NCBI GenBank assembly: GCA_902604055.1
Contig: CACKXA010000003.1
Span: 1 to 64,000 of the forward strand
Direction: 5' to 3'
Length of the DNA: 64,000 bases
Source of the DNA: an uncultured Pelagibacteraceae bacterium
GTDB taxonomy: Bacteria > Pseudomonadota > Alphaproteobacteria > Pelagibacterales > Pelagibacteraceae
The notes under the pieces were generated by a model that searched no databases, was not told the DNA's origin, and saw only the letters and a program-made list of their open reading frames with translations. A program made the translations under genes and the position numbers. Shown here piece after piece: positions 18,482 to 26,585 of this stretch (its first letter is position 1; the number at the start of each line of letters is the position of its first letter).

Positions 18482-19426
18482 TTATCTTAAAAATTTATAA
18501 AATTCTGAAGTTTTTTTTGCTGTAAATTTGTCAATAAATGGAAGCTCTTTTAATAATTTGAGATTATCTTTATAATTCCCAGAACAGTATAAAACTAAAT
18601 TACAACCTGCAGAAAGAGATTTTTTTGCATTAGTCAATAAATCATACTTTAAAGCTTTCATTGATATATCATCTGATATGAGAATCCCTTTAAAACCAAT
18701 TTTTTTTCTGATTATTTCTGTAATAATTTTTTTGGAAAAAGTTGTGACATTTTTTTTATCAAGATTTTTATATAAAATATGTGAAGTCATAGCAAATCTT
18801 GAAGAATTTGATTTAAAAGGCAAAAAGTCAATTTTGTTTAAAACATGAAATTTTAATTCTACTTTAGGCGTCTTTAAATGACTGTCCGTAACAGTACATC
18901 CATGTCCGGGAATATGTTTAATAACTGTAGCTATTTTATTTGAAACATATTCCTTTACACATATTTGTCCAAGTTTTTTAACTATACTAGGGTCGTCAGA
19001 AAAACTTCTACTGCCGATAAATTTATTATTTCTATTTCTCAAAACATCAAGAACAGGGACAGTGTTAATATTTACACCTATTATCTTAAGGAAATTAGCA
19101 ATATTGCCTATATAACTTTTATAAAATGAAATACCCGTTGTATTATTTATCTTGTAAATATCGCCAAAAAATTTTTGAGACAAATCATTGTTTAATATTT
19201 TGCCCAGTCTTGAAACAGCTCCTCCCTCCTCATCTATCATTATTGGAAATTTTGGATCTTTAGATATACTTCTAATCGTCCTAGTTAATGTTTTAATTTG
19301 TTCTAAAGATTTAATATTTCTCTTAAAAAGAATTAACCCCCAAGGTCTTTCATTGAGAAATAATTTTTTTTCTTTTTCTGATATTTTAAAACTTTTAATA
19401 CTGATAATTATAGCCTTTTTTCTCAT
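18482..19426 (-). CDS. nagZ: beta-N-acetylhexosaminidase (GH3)
   Basis: NagZ removes GlcNAc from anhydro-muropeptides in cytosolic peptidoglycan recycling. This GH3 enzyme of 314 aa shows MIDEEGGAVSRL, the catalytic KHIPGHG...DSH loop (here KHIPGHGCTVTDSH), and the nucleophile region GILISDDISMKAL. There is no signal peptide, in line with a cytosolic enzyme. It overlaps the end of the short anchored protein gene by 4 nt and precedes scpA by 9 bp. Confidence 0.94.
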   Translation of the reverse strand: MRKKAIIISIKSFKISEKEKKLFLNERPWGLILFKRNIKSLEQIKTLTRTIRSISKDPKFPIMIDEEGGAVSRLGKILNNDLSQKFFGDIYKINNTTGISFYKSYIGNIANFLKIIGVNINTVPVLDVLRNRNNKFIGSRSFSDDPSIVKKLGQICVKEYVSNKIATVIKHIPGHGCTVTDSHLKTPKVELKFHVLNKIDFLPFKSNSSRFAMTSHILYKNLDKKNVTTFSKKIITEIIRKKIGFKGILISDDISMKALKYDLLTNAKKSLSAGCNLVLYCSGNYKDNLKLLKELPFIDKFTAKKTSEFYKFLR

Positions 19427-19686
19427 TTCACCTTAAATAAATTCCAAAAATTTCTCGGTTCATCGTTTTTTATTTCTTCAGAAAATGAAGAATTAAATTC
19501 AATGATATCATTAGTATTATTTTCTAAAATTGGTATATTTGTGATTTTAGTTTTAAGAACATCTTCAATATTGGTTCTATTCAAATTTACTTTTTTGACA
19601 TTGTTATTAGAAGAATAAAATTTAAAAATATTAAAAAAAAATAAGATAATTACAATTATAAAAATAAAATTAATAACTTTATGCAT
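19423..19686 (-). CDS. short N-terminally anchored protein, position of a SPOR-domain protein
   Basis: An 87-aa protein with one N-terminal membrane helix (about residues 5-23) and a Asn/Ile-rich periplasmic or cytosolic tail ending NFWNLFKVK. I do not recognise a domain. In many alphaproteobacteria the gene between argS and nagZ encodes a SPOR-domain peptidoglycan-binding protein with the same N-terminal anchor. Position and topology suggest this is a reduced homologue that has lost the SPOR domain, but that is inference from synteny. Its start shares one base with the argS stop, and its end overlaps nagZ by 4 nt, so it is likely translated. Confidence 0.7.
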   Translation of the reverse strand: MHKVINFIFIIVIILFFFNIFKFYSSNNNVKKVNLNRTNIEDVLKTKITNIPILENNTNDIIEFNSSFSEEIKNDEPRNFWNLFKVK

Positions 19687-20243
19687 TACATTTTGTCGGG
19701 AAGTGATACGCCTAGTATATCCATCCCTCTTTGTATTACAACAGCTGTGAGAACAATTATTATTAGAGTTTCTTTATTTTTAATTTTTCCATTATTAATA
19801 AATTTTAAACTATGGTCTTCATTTCCCTTACTCCAATAAGAGTGAAACAACGTTGCTAGATCAAATAAATAGTATGGTATTCTGTGAGGTTCGTATTTTA
19901 ATGAAGCTACTTCTATAATCTTTGGCCATTCAAATATTTTTCTCAAAATTTTTGTTTCATTTTCGTTGAGAGAAAATTCACTTTCATTTAAAGAAATATC
20001 GTCATTTAGATCTTTTTTTACTGTTCTAAATAAAGAACTTATTCTTGCAAAACAATATTGCACATAAAAAACTGGATTATCTTTGCTTTTTTCTAATACT
20101 TTATCAAAGTCAAAATCGAGTTCTACATCATTGCTTCTGTTTAACATCATAAACCTTATTGAATCTTTATTTACTTCATTAAGTAAATCTTGTGCGGAAA
20201 TAAATTCTCCAGACCTTTTTTGACATTTTAAAAGGTTCTCCAT
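19686..20243 (-). CDS. argS: argS C-terminal part (after frameshift)
   Basis: This is the 3' frame of the interrupted argS. The first ATG in this frame (20243) is an artefact: residues MENLLKCQ are out of frame with ArgRS, and true homology begins at KRSGEFISAQ. What follows is the end of the catalytic core and the helical anticodon-binding domain. No ribosome binding site marks an independent start. Confidence 0.75.
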   Translation of the reverse strand: MENLLKCQKRSGEFISAQDLLNEVNKDSIRFMMLNRSNDVELDFDFDKVLEKSKDNPVFYVQYCFARISSLFRTVKKDLNDDISLNESEFSLNENETKILRKIFEWPKIIEVASLKYEPHRIPYYLFDLATLFHSYWSKGNEDHSLKFINNGKIKNKETLIIIVLTAVVIQRGMDILGVSLPDKM

Positions 20244-21411
20244 TTTTAAATAATTTAACTAATTGACATACTTTACAATCCAATTTAACTTTGTTTTGAG
20301 ATAAAGCCTCTACAGCTGCTTTGAGTCTTTTAATATAGCCAGTATGATCTGCTCCAAGTACATTTATAAGTCTTTCAAATTTTCTTTCTACTTTATCCAT
20401 ATGATAACCTAGATCATTAGCAAAATATGTCCAAGATCCATCATCTTTTTTAATTGCTCTATCTGTATCATCGCCAAATAAAGTAGATTTAAAAATTAAC
20501 TTTTTAGTTTTCTTCCATTCTTTGCTAATTTCGCCCTTAGGAGGATCTAAATAACCCTCTATTACATAATTTTTATCTTTTAAATAATTTACTGCCTTAT
20601 CAACCAATTTTTTTTCTACTAGCTTAGTTTCTGAAAAAAAATGATCGTGAACTATACCTAGTTTTTTTAAGTCAGATTTAATTAAATTCATAGAGTGCTT
20701 AAGAGATTCATCTTTAAGTAAATTGTAAGATTCTTCAAGATTTTCAAATTTTAAGCTTTTGTTTGAATATATAATCTTTTTACTAATTTCAATTATATAG
20801 TCTCCAGGATAAAGATCTTTTTCAGGTTTAAATATTTCCTTATATTTTAATTCTCTTATTCTTAAGAAAACAGATTTTACAAAATTTTTTATTTGAGAAC
20901 CATAATCATTTATATAATATTCTTTTACTACTTTATTGCCGTTAAATTTTAATAAATTTGCTAATACATCTCCATAAATTGCGCCTCTACAGTGTCCTAC
21001 ATGCATTGGACCTGTTGGATTGGCAGAAACAAACTCAATATTATATTTATTATTTGATATTTTTTTTCCATAGTCTTTCTTATTTTCTAAAATTTTGCTG
21101 ATAATATTAACAATTGATCTTTGTGAAAATCTCAAATTAATAAAACCTGGTCCCGCAACTTCAACTTTTTCAAAATCTTTTAATTCATCATTAATTAATT
21201 TTTTTATTTTTTCGGCTAAATCTTTAGGATTAACATTATTTTTTTTCCCTAAAATAAGAGCGACGTTACTAGATAAATCAAAATTAAAATGAGAAGGTGG
21301 AAGTTCTACTGTAACTCCCTGAAAATTTTTTAATTCCTTAAGTTGAAGTAAATTCTTATTTTTTTCAATTAATTGAGTAATTATTTTTATATATTCTTCA
21401 AAAATATTCAT
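20179..21411 (-). CDS. argS: argS N-terminal part (before frameshift)
   Basis: This is the 5' frame of the interrupted argS. It encodes about 398 genuine ArgRS residues followed by about 12 out-of-frame residues (KVWRIYFRTRFT) before a stop. The start at 21411 overlaps the dgt stop by 4 nt (ATGA type), supporting translational coupling. Read alone it lacks the end of the KMSK loop and the anticodon-binding domain, so it should not be active. Confidence 0.8.
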   Translation of the reverse strand: MNIFEEYIKIITQLIEKNKNLLQLKELKNFQGVTVELPPSHFNFDLSSNVALILGKKNNVNPKDLAEKIKKLINDELKDFEKVEVAGPGFINLRFSQRSIVNIISKILENKKDYGKKISNNKYNIEFVSANPTGPMHVGHCRGAIYGDVLANLLKFNGNKVVKEYYINDYGSQIKNFVKSVFLRIRELKYKEIFKPEKDLYPGDYIIEISKKIIYSNKSLKFENLEESYNLLKDESLKHSMNLIKSDLKKLGIVHDHFFSETKLVEKKLVDKAVNYLKDKNYVIEGYLDPPKGEISKEWKKTKKLIFKSTLFGDDTDRAIKKDDGSWTYFANDLGYHMDKVERKFERLINVLGADHTGYIKRLKAAVEALSQNKVKLDCKVCQLVKLFKNGEPFKMSKKVWRIYFRTRFT

Positions 21412-22538
21412 TTAGATTTATTGTATAAATTTATTGCAAACCTATCTGTCATTCCAGCTATAAAATCACAAATTGCCCTATCTAAATCAGACTTTTTTAC
21501 TTTTTCAATATCCATGTATTTTTCTGGTTTTTTTTTAATTTTTGTAAAAAGCCGTTTAATTATAACTTTTCCATAGTTCGTTTTTTTAATTACGCTTTTA
21601 TGAAAATACATTTTTTCTTTTAAAAACTTTTTTATACTTATATCAAATAGCTTCATTTTATCTGAAAAACAAACTATTGGATACTTAGAATTGTATACAT
21701 CATTAATATTACAGATTTTATACTTTTTAATATTTATTTTTGTATTTGAAATGATGTCTTTAACCATTTCATCAATTATTTCTCTGATTATCTGTCTTAA
21801 TATCAAATCCTGAGTGAATCTTTTAATATTTTTATTATGTTTTTTTATAATCCTTTTTAAGACGGGAATATCTTTAAGATCTCTTAAATTAAATAGTTTT
21901 GCTTTTAATCCATCCTCAAGATCATGGCTATTATAAGCAATGTCATCAGAAATTGAGGCCACCTGTGCTTCTAAGGAGGGACTTTTTTTAAAATTTATTT
22001 TTTTCTTAAAAAAATTTTTTCCTAAAATATTATTTATATTTCTAATATCATAAATTGGACCATTGTGTTTAACTAGTCCGTCAATAGTTTCTATAGATAG
22101 ATTTAATCCTTGAAAATTATAATATCTATTTTCCAAAAGTGTTACTATTCTAATTGTTTGAATGTTGTGATCAAAGCCACCCTTTTTTTTCATACATTCA
22201 TTTAAAGCTTCTTCACCTGCATGACCAAACGGAGTATGTCCAAGGTCATGAGCTAAACTTAACGTTTCACATAAATCTTCATTTAATCTAAAAATTTTTG
22301 CAAGTGTCCTTGCTATTTGTGAAACTTCTAACGAATGAGTAATTCTAGTTCTATAGTGATCATCGGTGGTATTAACAAAAACTTGGGTTTTATGTTTTAA
22401 TCTTCTAAAAGCTGTAGAGTGAATTATTCTGTCTCTATCCCTTTGATAGGGAGATCTCAAAATATTCTTTTTTTCAAGATTAAATCTACCTATTGAATTA
22501 GTTGAAACAGATAAATCAAAAAATCTATTTTTTTGCAT
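21408..22538 (-). CDS. dgt: deoxyguanosinetriphosphate triphosphohydrolase-like protein
   Basis: A 376-aa HD-domain dNTP triphosphohydrolase of the Dgt-like group that converts dNTPs to nucleosides and triphosphate. HD motifs are visible as TRITHSLEVSQIARTLA and LAHDLGHTPFGHAGEEAL, with the second metal site in SISDDIAYNSHDLEDGL. The N-terminal RSPYQRDRDRIIHSTAFRRLKHKTQVF is diagnostic of the family. It is the first gene of the long operon leading through argS and nagZ to serS, and it is divergent from the erpA-type gene 38 bp away. Confidence 0.94.
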   Translation of the reverse strand: MQKNRFFDLSVSTNSIGRFNLEKKNILRSPYQRDRDRIIHSTAFRRLKHKTQVFVNTTDDHYRTRITHSLEVSQIARTLAKIFRLNEDLCETLSLAHDLGHTPFGHAGEEALNECMKKKGGFDHNIQTIRIVTLLENRYYNFQGLNLSIETIDGLVKHNGPIYDIRNINNILGKNFFKKKINFKKSPSLEAQVASISDDIAYNSHDLEDGLKAKLFNLRDLKDIPVLKRIIKKHNKNIKRFTQDLILRQIIREIIDEMVKDIISNTKINIKKYKICNINDVYNSKYPIVCFSDKMKLFDISIKKFLKEKMYFHKSVIKKTNYGKVIIKRLFTKIKKKPEKYMDIEKVKKSDLDRAICDFIAGMTDRFAINLYNKSK

Positions 22539-22576
22539 AATAGTGTAATAAAATATATACTATTTAATAACTCATT

Positions 22577-22894
22577 ATGACAAAAAAATTAAAATTTACA
22601 ACTCAGGCAAAAGAACAAATTGAAAAAATTATTAATAAAGATAAAGCCAAAAAATATTTTAGAATATCTGTGAAAGGTGGTGGTTGCTCAGGATTTAAAT
22701 ACGATTTTAGTTTTGAAAATAATTTAGACAAAGATGATATTTTATTTGAAAATGTTATTATAGATAAAGTATCACTCGAAATTATATCTGGTTCAGTTAT
22801 AGACTTTAAAAAAGAGATGATTGGAGAATCTTTCGTAATTAACAATCCCAAAGCCTCAGCATCCTGTGGCTGTGGTTTATCTTTTTCTGTCTAA
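22577..22894 (+). CDS. erpA: A-type iron-sulfur cluster insertion protein (ErpA/IscA family)
   Basis: A 105-aa A-type carrier that receives Fe-S clusters and passes them to apo-proteins. The three conserved cysteines are in VKGGGCSGFKY and the C-terminal SASCGCGLSFSV. ErpA is preferred over IscA because it stands apart from an isc/suf operon, but sequence alone does not settle this. The stop codon and the xth start overlap (TAATG), so the two genes are coupled. Candidate clients in this window are IlvD and LipA. Confidence 0.9.
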   Translation: MTKKLKFTTQAKEQIEKIINKDKAKKYFRISVKGGGCSGFKYDFSFENNLDKDDILFENVIIDKVSLEIISGSVIDFKKEMIGESFVINNPKASASCGCGLSFSV

Positions 22895-23670
22895 TGAAAA
22901 TAGTCTCTTGGAATGTTAATTCAGTAAGAGCTAGAATTAATAATATAGTTTCTTACATAAAAGATGAGAATCCTGACATTCTTTTTCTCCAAGAAATTAA
23001 AACACAAGATGAAAATTTTCCTTATGAAGATTTTAAAAATTTGGGATATAAATCTTATGTTTTTGGTCAAAAAAGTTATAATGGTGTAGCAATAGTCTCA
23101 AAAAGTGAAGTTTCAAATATTGATAAAAAATTTATAAGTGACGATCTAAAGCAATCACGAATTATTACAGGTCAAATACAATTACAAAATAAAAAAATAG
23201 AAATAATCAATATATACGTACCAAATGGAAATCCTATTGAAACTAAAAAATACGATTACAAGAGAAATTGGTTAAAAAAATTTGTAATAAACACAAAAAA
23301 AAAACTCTTAAAAAATTCAAATTTATTGATAGCAGGTGACTTTAATATTATTCCTGAAGAAAAAGATGTTTATGATTTTAAAAGATATGAAAATGACGCT
23401 TTAGGTAAATTAGAAATCAGAAAAAAATTTCGTGAATTATTAAATCTAGGTTTTAAAGACGTTTATCGCTTTTTAAATAAAGATAAAGAAGAGTACACTT
23501 TTTGGGATTATTTTGCTGGTTCATGGCAAAAAAATTATGGCATGAGAATTGACCACTTTTTATTATCGAACAATCTGCTTGAAAATATTTCTTCGATAAA
23601 TATTAATAAAAAACCTCGATCTAAAGTAAAACCATCAGACCATACTCCCATTGAGTTAGAAATTAATTAA
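22894..23670 (+). CDS. xth: exodeoxyribonuclease III
   Basis: Xth is an AP endonuclease and 3' exonuclease of base excision repair. The 258-aa protein shows the family motifs WNVNSVRARI, ILFLQEIKTQD (metal-binding Glu), NIYVPNG, LIAGDFNIIPEE, and MRIDHFLLS, with the catalytic His in PSDHTPIELEI. Length is normal. The start overlaps the erpA stop, and the end overlaps the convergent manC by 8 nt. Confidence 0.95.
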   Translation: MKIVSWNVNSVRARINNIVSYIKDENPDILFLQEIKTQDENFPYEDFKNLGYKSYVFGQKSYNGVAIVSKSEVSNIDKKFISDDLKQSRIITGQIQLQNKKIEIINIYVPNGNPIETKKYDYKRNWLKKFVINTKKKLLKNSNLLIAGDFNIIPEEKDVYDFKRYENDALGKLEIRKKFRELLNLGFKDVYRFLNKDKEEYTFWDYFAGSWQKNYGMRIDHFLLSNNLLENISSININKKPRSKVKPSDHTPIELEIN

Positions 23671-24865
23671 CTCTGCCGTAAATATCTTTATAGCGAACTA
23701 TATCAGTTTCTTTAAGAATCATCCCTAATTGCGCTTCCATAATTTTAACGGGTTTTTTGTTCGGGTTTTCAATCCTATGGATTGCTCCTTGAGGTATAAA
23801 AATTGTCTCTTTAGGTTTAAGACTAAAATATTTTTTATTTAAGGTAATTTTTGGATTACCTTGAATAACGACCCAATGTTCTGATCTATGATAATGTTTT
23901 TGTAAACTTAAAATTCCTTTTGTATTAACGTATAATTCTTTTATTAAAAAATTTTTTCCATTAAACAAGTTTGTATATCTGCCCCAAGGTCTATAATAAG
24001 TATTTTTTTTATTAAAATATCTAGTTTTATTTCTGTTATACATTAAGAGAATTTCTTTCCAACTTCCCAGATCTGACCAGGATATATGAAGTTTTATCCC
24101 ATTAATATTTTTTACTTTTTCCAAAATTGCATAATCAAAAGATTTTGATAAATTTTTAGAAAAAATTTTTTTATTTAGATAATAAATATTATTTCTTAAT
24201 TTACCTTTTTTGACTGCTAATAAACAATTTTCATAAATATTTTTTTGATATCTTTTAAAATTATAAATTAATGAGTCTTTTCGTATAAAAAATATTCCTG
24301 AATTCCAATAACCACCATTTTTAATTATTTTTTTTGCTTTAAGGGTAGTAGGTTTCTCAAAAAATTTAATCACTTTATCAATCTTTTTATTTTTTTTACT
24401 TAAAAAATATCCAAATTGATCAGATGGGTTGTTTGGTTTTATCCCAAAAATAAAAATATTTTTATCAGTCAGATGTTTTTTATTTCTTATTAATTCTCTG
24501 TTAAATTTACCAACTTTATCTATTAAATGATCAGCGGATAAGAACAACAAAGGTTGTTTGGGAGGTATATCTTTTATCAATACACTAGATAATATAGCAG
24601 GCCCCGTATTTTTTTTTACTGGTTCTAATATAATTTTATATCTTCTAATTTTGTGTTTTTTTAAAAGTCTTTTAATTTCCTTAATATATTTAAAATTAGT
24701 ACTGATAATGGGTGTGTCAAAGAAGTTGTTCTTAACTCTTTCTAAAGTATTTCCAAGTAAAGTCCATCCTCCAAAGTCAATAAATTGCTTTGCTTGATTT
24801 TTTTTTAAATTTGACCACAGTCTAGTTCCAGACCCTCCACATAAAATAACAGGTCTAATCTTCAT
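23663..24865 (-). CDS. manC: mannose-1-phosphate guanylyltransferase / mannose-6-phosphate isomerase
   Basis: This enzyme makes GDP-mannose from mannose-1-phosphate, supplying surface polysaccharide synthesis; the C-terminal cupin part is of the type II phosphomannose isomerase kind. In the 400-aa protein the N-terminal nucleotidyltransferase shows LCGGSGTRLW, FLSADHLI, FFEKPT and GYWNSGIFFIRK, then WSDLGSWKE. The cupin shows LQKHYHRSEHWVVIQG and IFIPQGAIHRIENP. It is shorter than the roughly 470-aa norm. The usual PLSRxxxPKQF segment is altered to SNLKKNQAKQF, though the catalytic Lys is kept. It is unusually Lys-rich. Its start shares one base with the ilvD stop. Confidence 0.9.
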   Translation of the reverse strand: MKIRPVILCGGSGTRLWSNLKKNQAKQFIDFGGWTLLGNTLERVKNNFFDTPIISTNFKYIKEIKRLLKKHKIRRYKIILEPVKKNTGPAILSSVLIKDIPPKQPLLFLSADHLIDKVGKFNRELIRNKKHLTDKNIFIFGIKPNNPSDQFGYFLSKKNKKIDKVIKFFEKPTTLKAKKIIKNGGYWNSGIFFIRKDSLIYNFKRYQKNIYENCLLAVKKGKLRNNIYYLNKKIFSKNLSKSFDYAILEKVKNINGIKLHISWSDLGSWKEILLMYNRNKTRYFNKKNTYYRPWGRYTNLFNGKNFLIKELYVNTKGILSLQKHYHRSEHWVVIQGNPKITLNKKYFSLKPKETIFIPQGAIHRIENPNKKPVKIMEAQLGMILKETDIVRYKDIYGRVN

Positions 24866-26583
24866 TAAATCTTAGAGTATTCTTTAACTTCTTTTTTCTT
24901 GCCTGGATGAGTAGGTGCGCCAAGATAAGCAGGACCAACTGTTTGCGCATATTTCCACAATGTTCCTGAACCAAATGAAGATTTTTTTGCTTTCCATTTC
25001 TTCTTTCTAGATGCTAATTGAGCTTTTGTTAACCTGACATTTATTGTCCCTTTTTTGGCATCTATATCAATTTTATCTCCATTTTTAAGTAATGCTATGG
25101 GGCCGCCTAATGCTGCTTCAGGACCTACGTGCCCAACGCAGAAACCTCTTGTTGCACCAGAAAATCTTCCGTCGGTAATTAGAGCAACTTTTTCTCCTTT
25201 ACCCTGTCCATAAATAGCACCAGTGGTTGATAACATTTCTCTCATTCCAGGTCCTCCTCTAGGTCCTTCATATCTAATTATAATAACATCTCCGTCATTA
25301 TATTTTTTAGTTTGAACTGCTTTCATAGCATCTTCTTCATTATCGAAACATCTGGCTTTACCTGAAAATTGTAATTTTTTTAATCCTGCAACTTTTACAA
25401 TAGCTCCTTCTGGGGCTAAATTTCCCTTTAATCCAACAACTCCGCCATCTGGGGATAAAGGGTTTTTGTACTCTCTTAAAACTTTTTGATCTATATTAAA
25501 TCTCACATTCTTTAAATTTTCTTTCATTGTTTTTCCAGTGACTGTCATACAACTTCCGTGAATAAAACCTCCATCAAATAATGTTTTTAATAACATTGGA
25601 ACTCCCCCGGCCTCCCACATATCTTTTGCCACATACTTTCCTCCAGGTTTCAAATCTGCAAGATAAGGAGTTTTTTTAAATATTTTTGCAACATCCATTA
25701 AATCAAATTTAACTCCGATCTCATTCGCTAAAGCAGGTAAATGAAGAGCTGCATTAGTTGATCCGCCTGTTGCTGCAACTATTGTAGCAGCATTTTCTAA
25801 TGATTTTTTTGTTACTATATCTCTTGGTTTAATATTTTTTTCCAACAAATTCATTACTGTTCTTCCGCTTTCCAAAGCATATTTGTCTCTCTCTTCATAT
25901 GGAGCTGGAGTCCCTGCAGAGTAGGGTAAAGCCAAACCTATAGCTTCTGATACGCATGCCATTGTATTCGCTGTAAATTGTCCACCACAAGCTCCCGCAC
26001 TGGGGCAAGCAACTAGTTCTAGGTCTCTTAGTTCTTTAGATGACATAGAGCCTGAAGAATGTTTGCCTACAGCTTCAAATACATCTACAACTGTTACGTC
26101 TTTACCTTTATACTTGCCAGGTAAAATTGAACCACCATAAATAAAAACACTTGGAACGTTTAATCTCAACATAGACATCATTAAACCTGGTAATGATTTA
26201 TCACATCCTGCAATACCAACTAGTGCGTCATAACAATGTCCTCTCACAGTTAATTCTGCCGAGTCAGCTATGATTTCCCTAGAAATCAAAGATGATTTCA
26301 TTCCCTCATGACCCATTGCTATTCCATCAGTAACAGTTATTGTACAAAACTCTCTTGGAGTTCCACCGGTTTGTTTTACGCCTTTTTTGACAGATTGAGC
26401 CTGTCTCATTAAGGCAGTATTGCAAGGAGCAGCTTCATTCCAGGTAGAAACAACACCAACAAATGGTTTGGCAACATCCTTTTCAGTTTCGCCCATCGCG
26501 TAATAAAAAGAACGATGAGGCGCTCTATCTGGTCCTAGAGAAGTGTGACGACTAGGTAATTTTCTTTTATCTATTTTAGGCAT
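24865..26583 (-). CDS. ilvD: dihydroxy-acid dehydratase
   Basis: IlvD dehydrates dihydroxy acids in isoleucine and valine synthesis using an Fe-S cluster. The 572-aa protein shows the cluster cysteines in [22 protein letters not shown] and [18 protein letters not shown], and the C-terminal [21 protein letters not shown]. Length is normal and the start [15 protein letters not shown] is typical. It lies 2 bp after valS and one base before manC, all on the minus strand. Confidence 0.97.
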   Translation of the reverse strand: MPKIDKRKLPSRHTSLGPDRAPHRSFYYAMGETEKDVAKPFVGVVSTWNEAAPCNTALMRQAQSVKKGVKQTGGTPREFCTITVTDGIAMGHEGMKSSLISREIIADSAELTVRGHCYDALVGIAGCDKSLPGLMMSMLRLNVPSVFIYGGSILPGKYKGKDVTVVDVFEAVGKHSSGSMSSKELRDLELVACPSAGACGGQFTANTMACVSEAIGLALPYSAGTPAPYEERDKYALESGRTVMNLLEKNIKPRDIVTKKSLENAATIVAATGGSTNAALHLPALANEIGVKFDLMDVAKIFKKTPYLADLKPGGKYVAKDMWEAGGVPMLLKTLFDGGFIHGSCMTVTGKTMKENLKNVRFNIDQKVLREYKNPLSPDGGVVGLKGNLAPEGAIVKVAGLKKLQFSGKARCFDNEEDAMKAVQTKKYNDGDVIIIRYEGPRGGPGMREMLSTTGAIYGQGKGEKVALITDGRFSGATRGFCVGHVGPEAALGGPIALLKNGDKIDIDAKKGTINVRLTKAQLASRKKKWKAKKSSFGSGTLWKYAQTVGPAYLGAPTHPGKKKEVKEYSKI

Positions 26584-26585
26584 AT

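Larger units (their letters stand above)
19686..21411 (-). pseudogene. argS: arginyl-tRNA synthetase, interrupted by a one-base frameshift
   Basis: ArgRS attaches arginine to tRNA-Arg. The gene is complete in content but split over two frames. The N-terminal frame (from 21411) carries the Arg-specific N domain and the class I HIGH-like motif (SANPTGPMHVGHCRGAIYG). The C-terminal frame (to 19686) carries the anticodon-binding DALR domain, ending MDILGVSLPDKM. The break is in the KMSK motif: coding-strand TCA followed by six A and GG should have five A to read MSKRSGEFISAQ. The extra base lies in the T run at 20216-20221 on the plus strand. No second ArgRS is in the window. As ArgRS is essential, a sequencing or assembly error, a subpopulation indel, or slippage are all possible; error seems likeliest. 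Confidence 0.9.

Noticed and set aside
23663-24865. manC as a sign of a transferred surface-polysaccharide island
   Set aside because: It is Lys-rich and shortened, but it is tightly packed between xth and ilvD, shares a base with ilvD, and has no glycosyltransferase or mobile neighbours.
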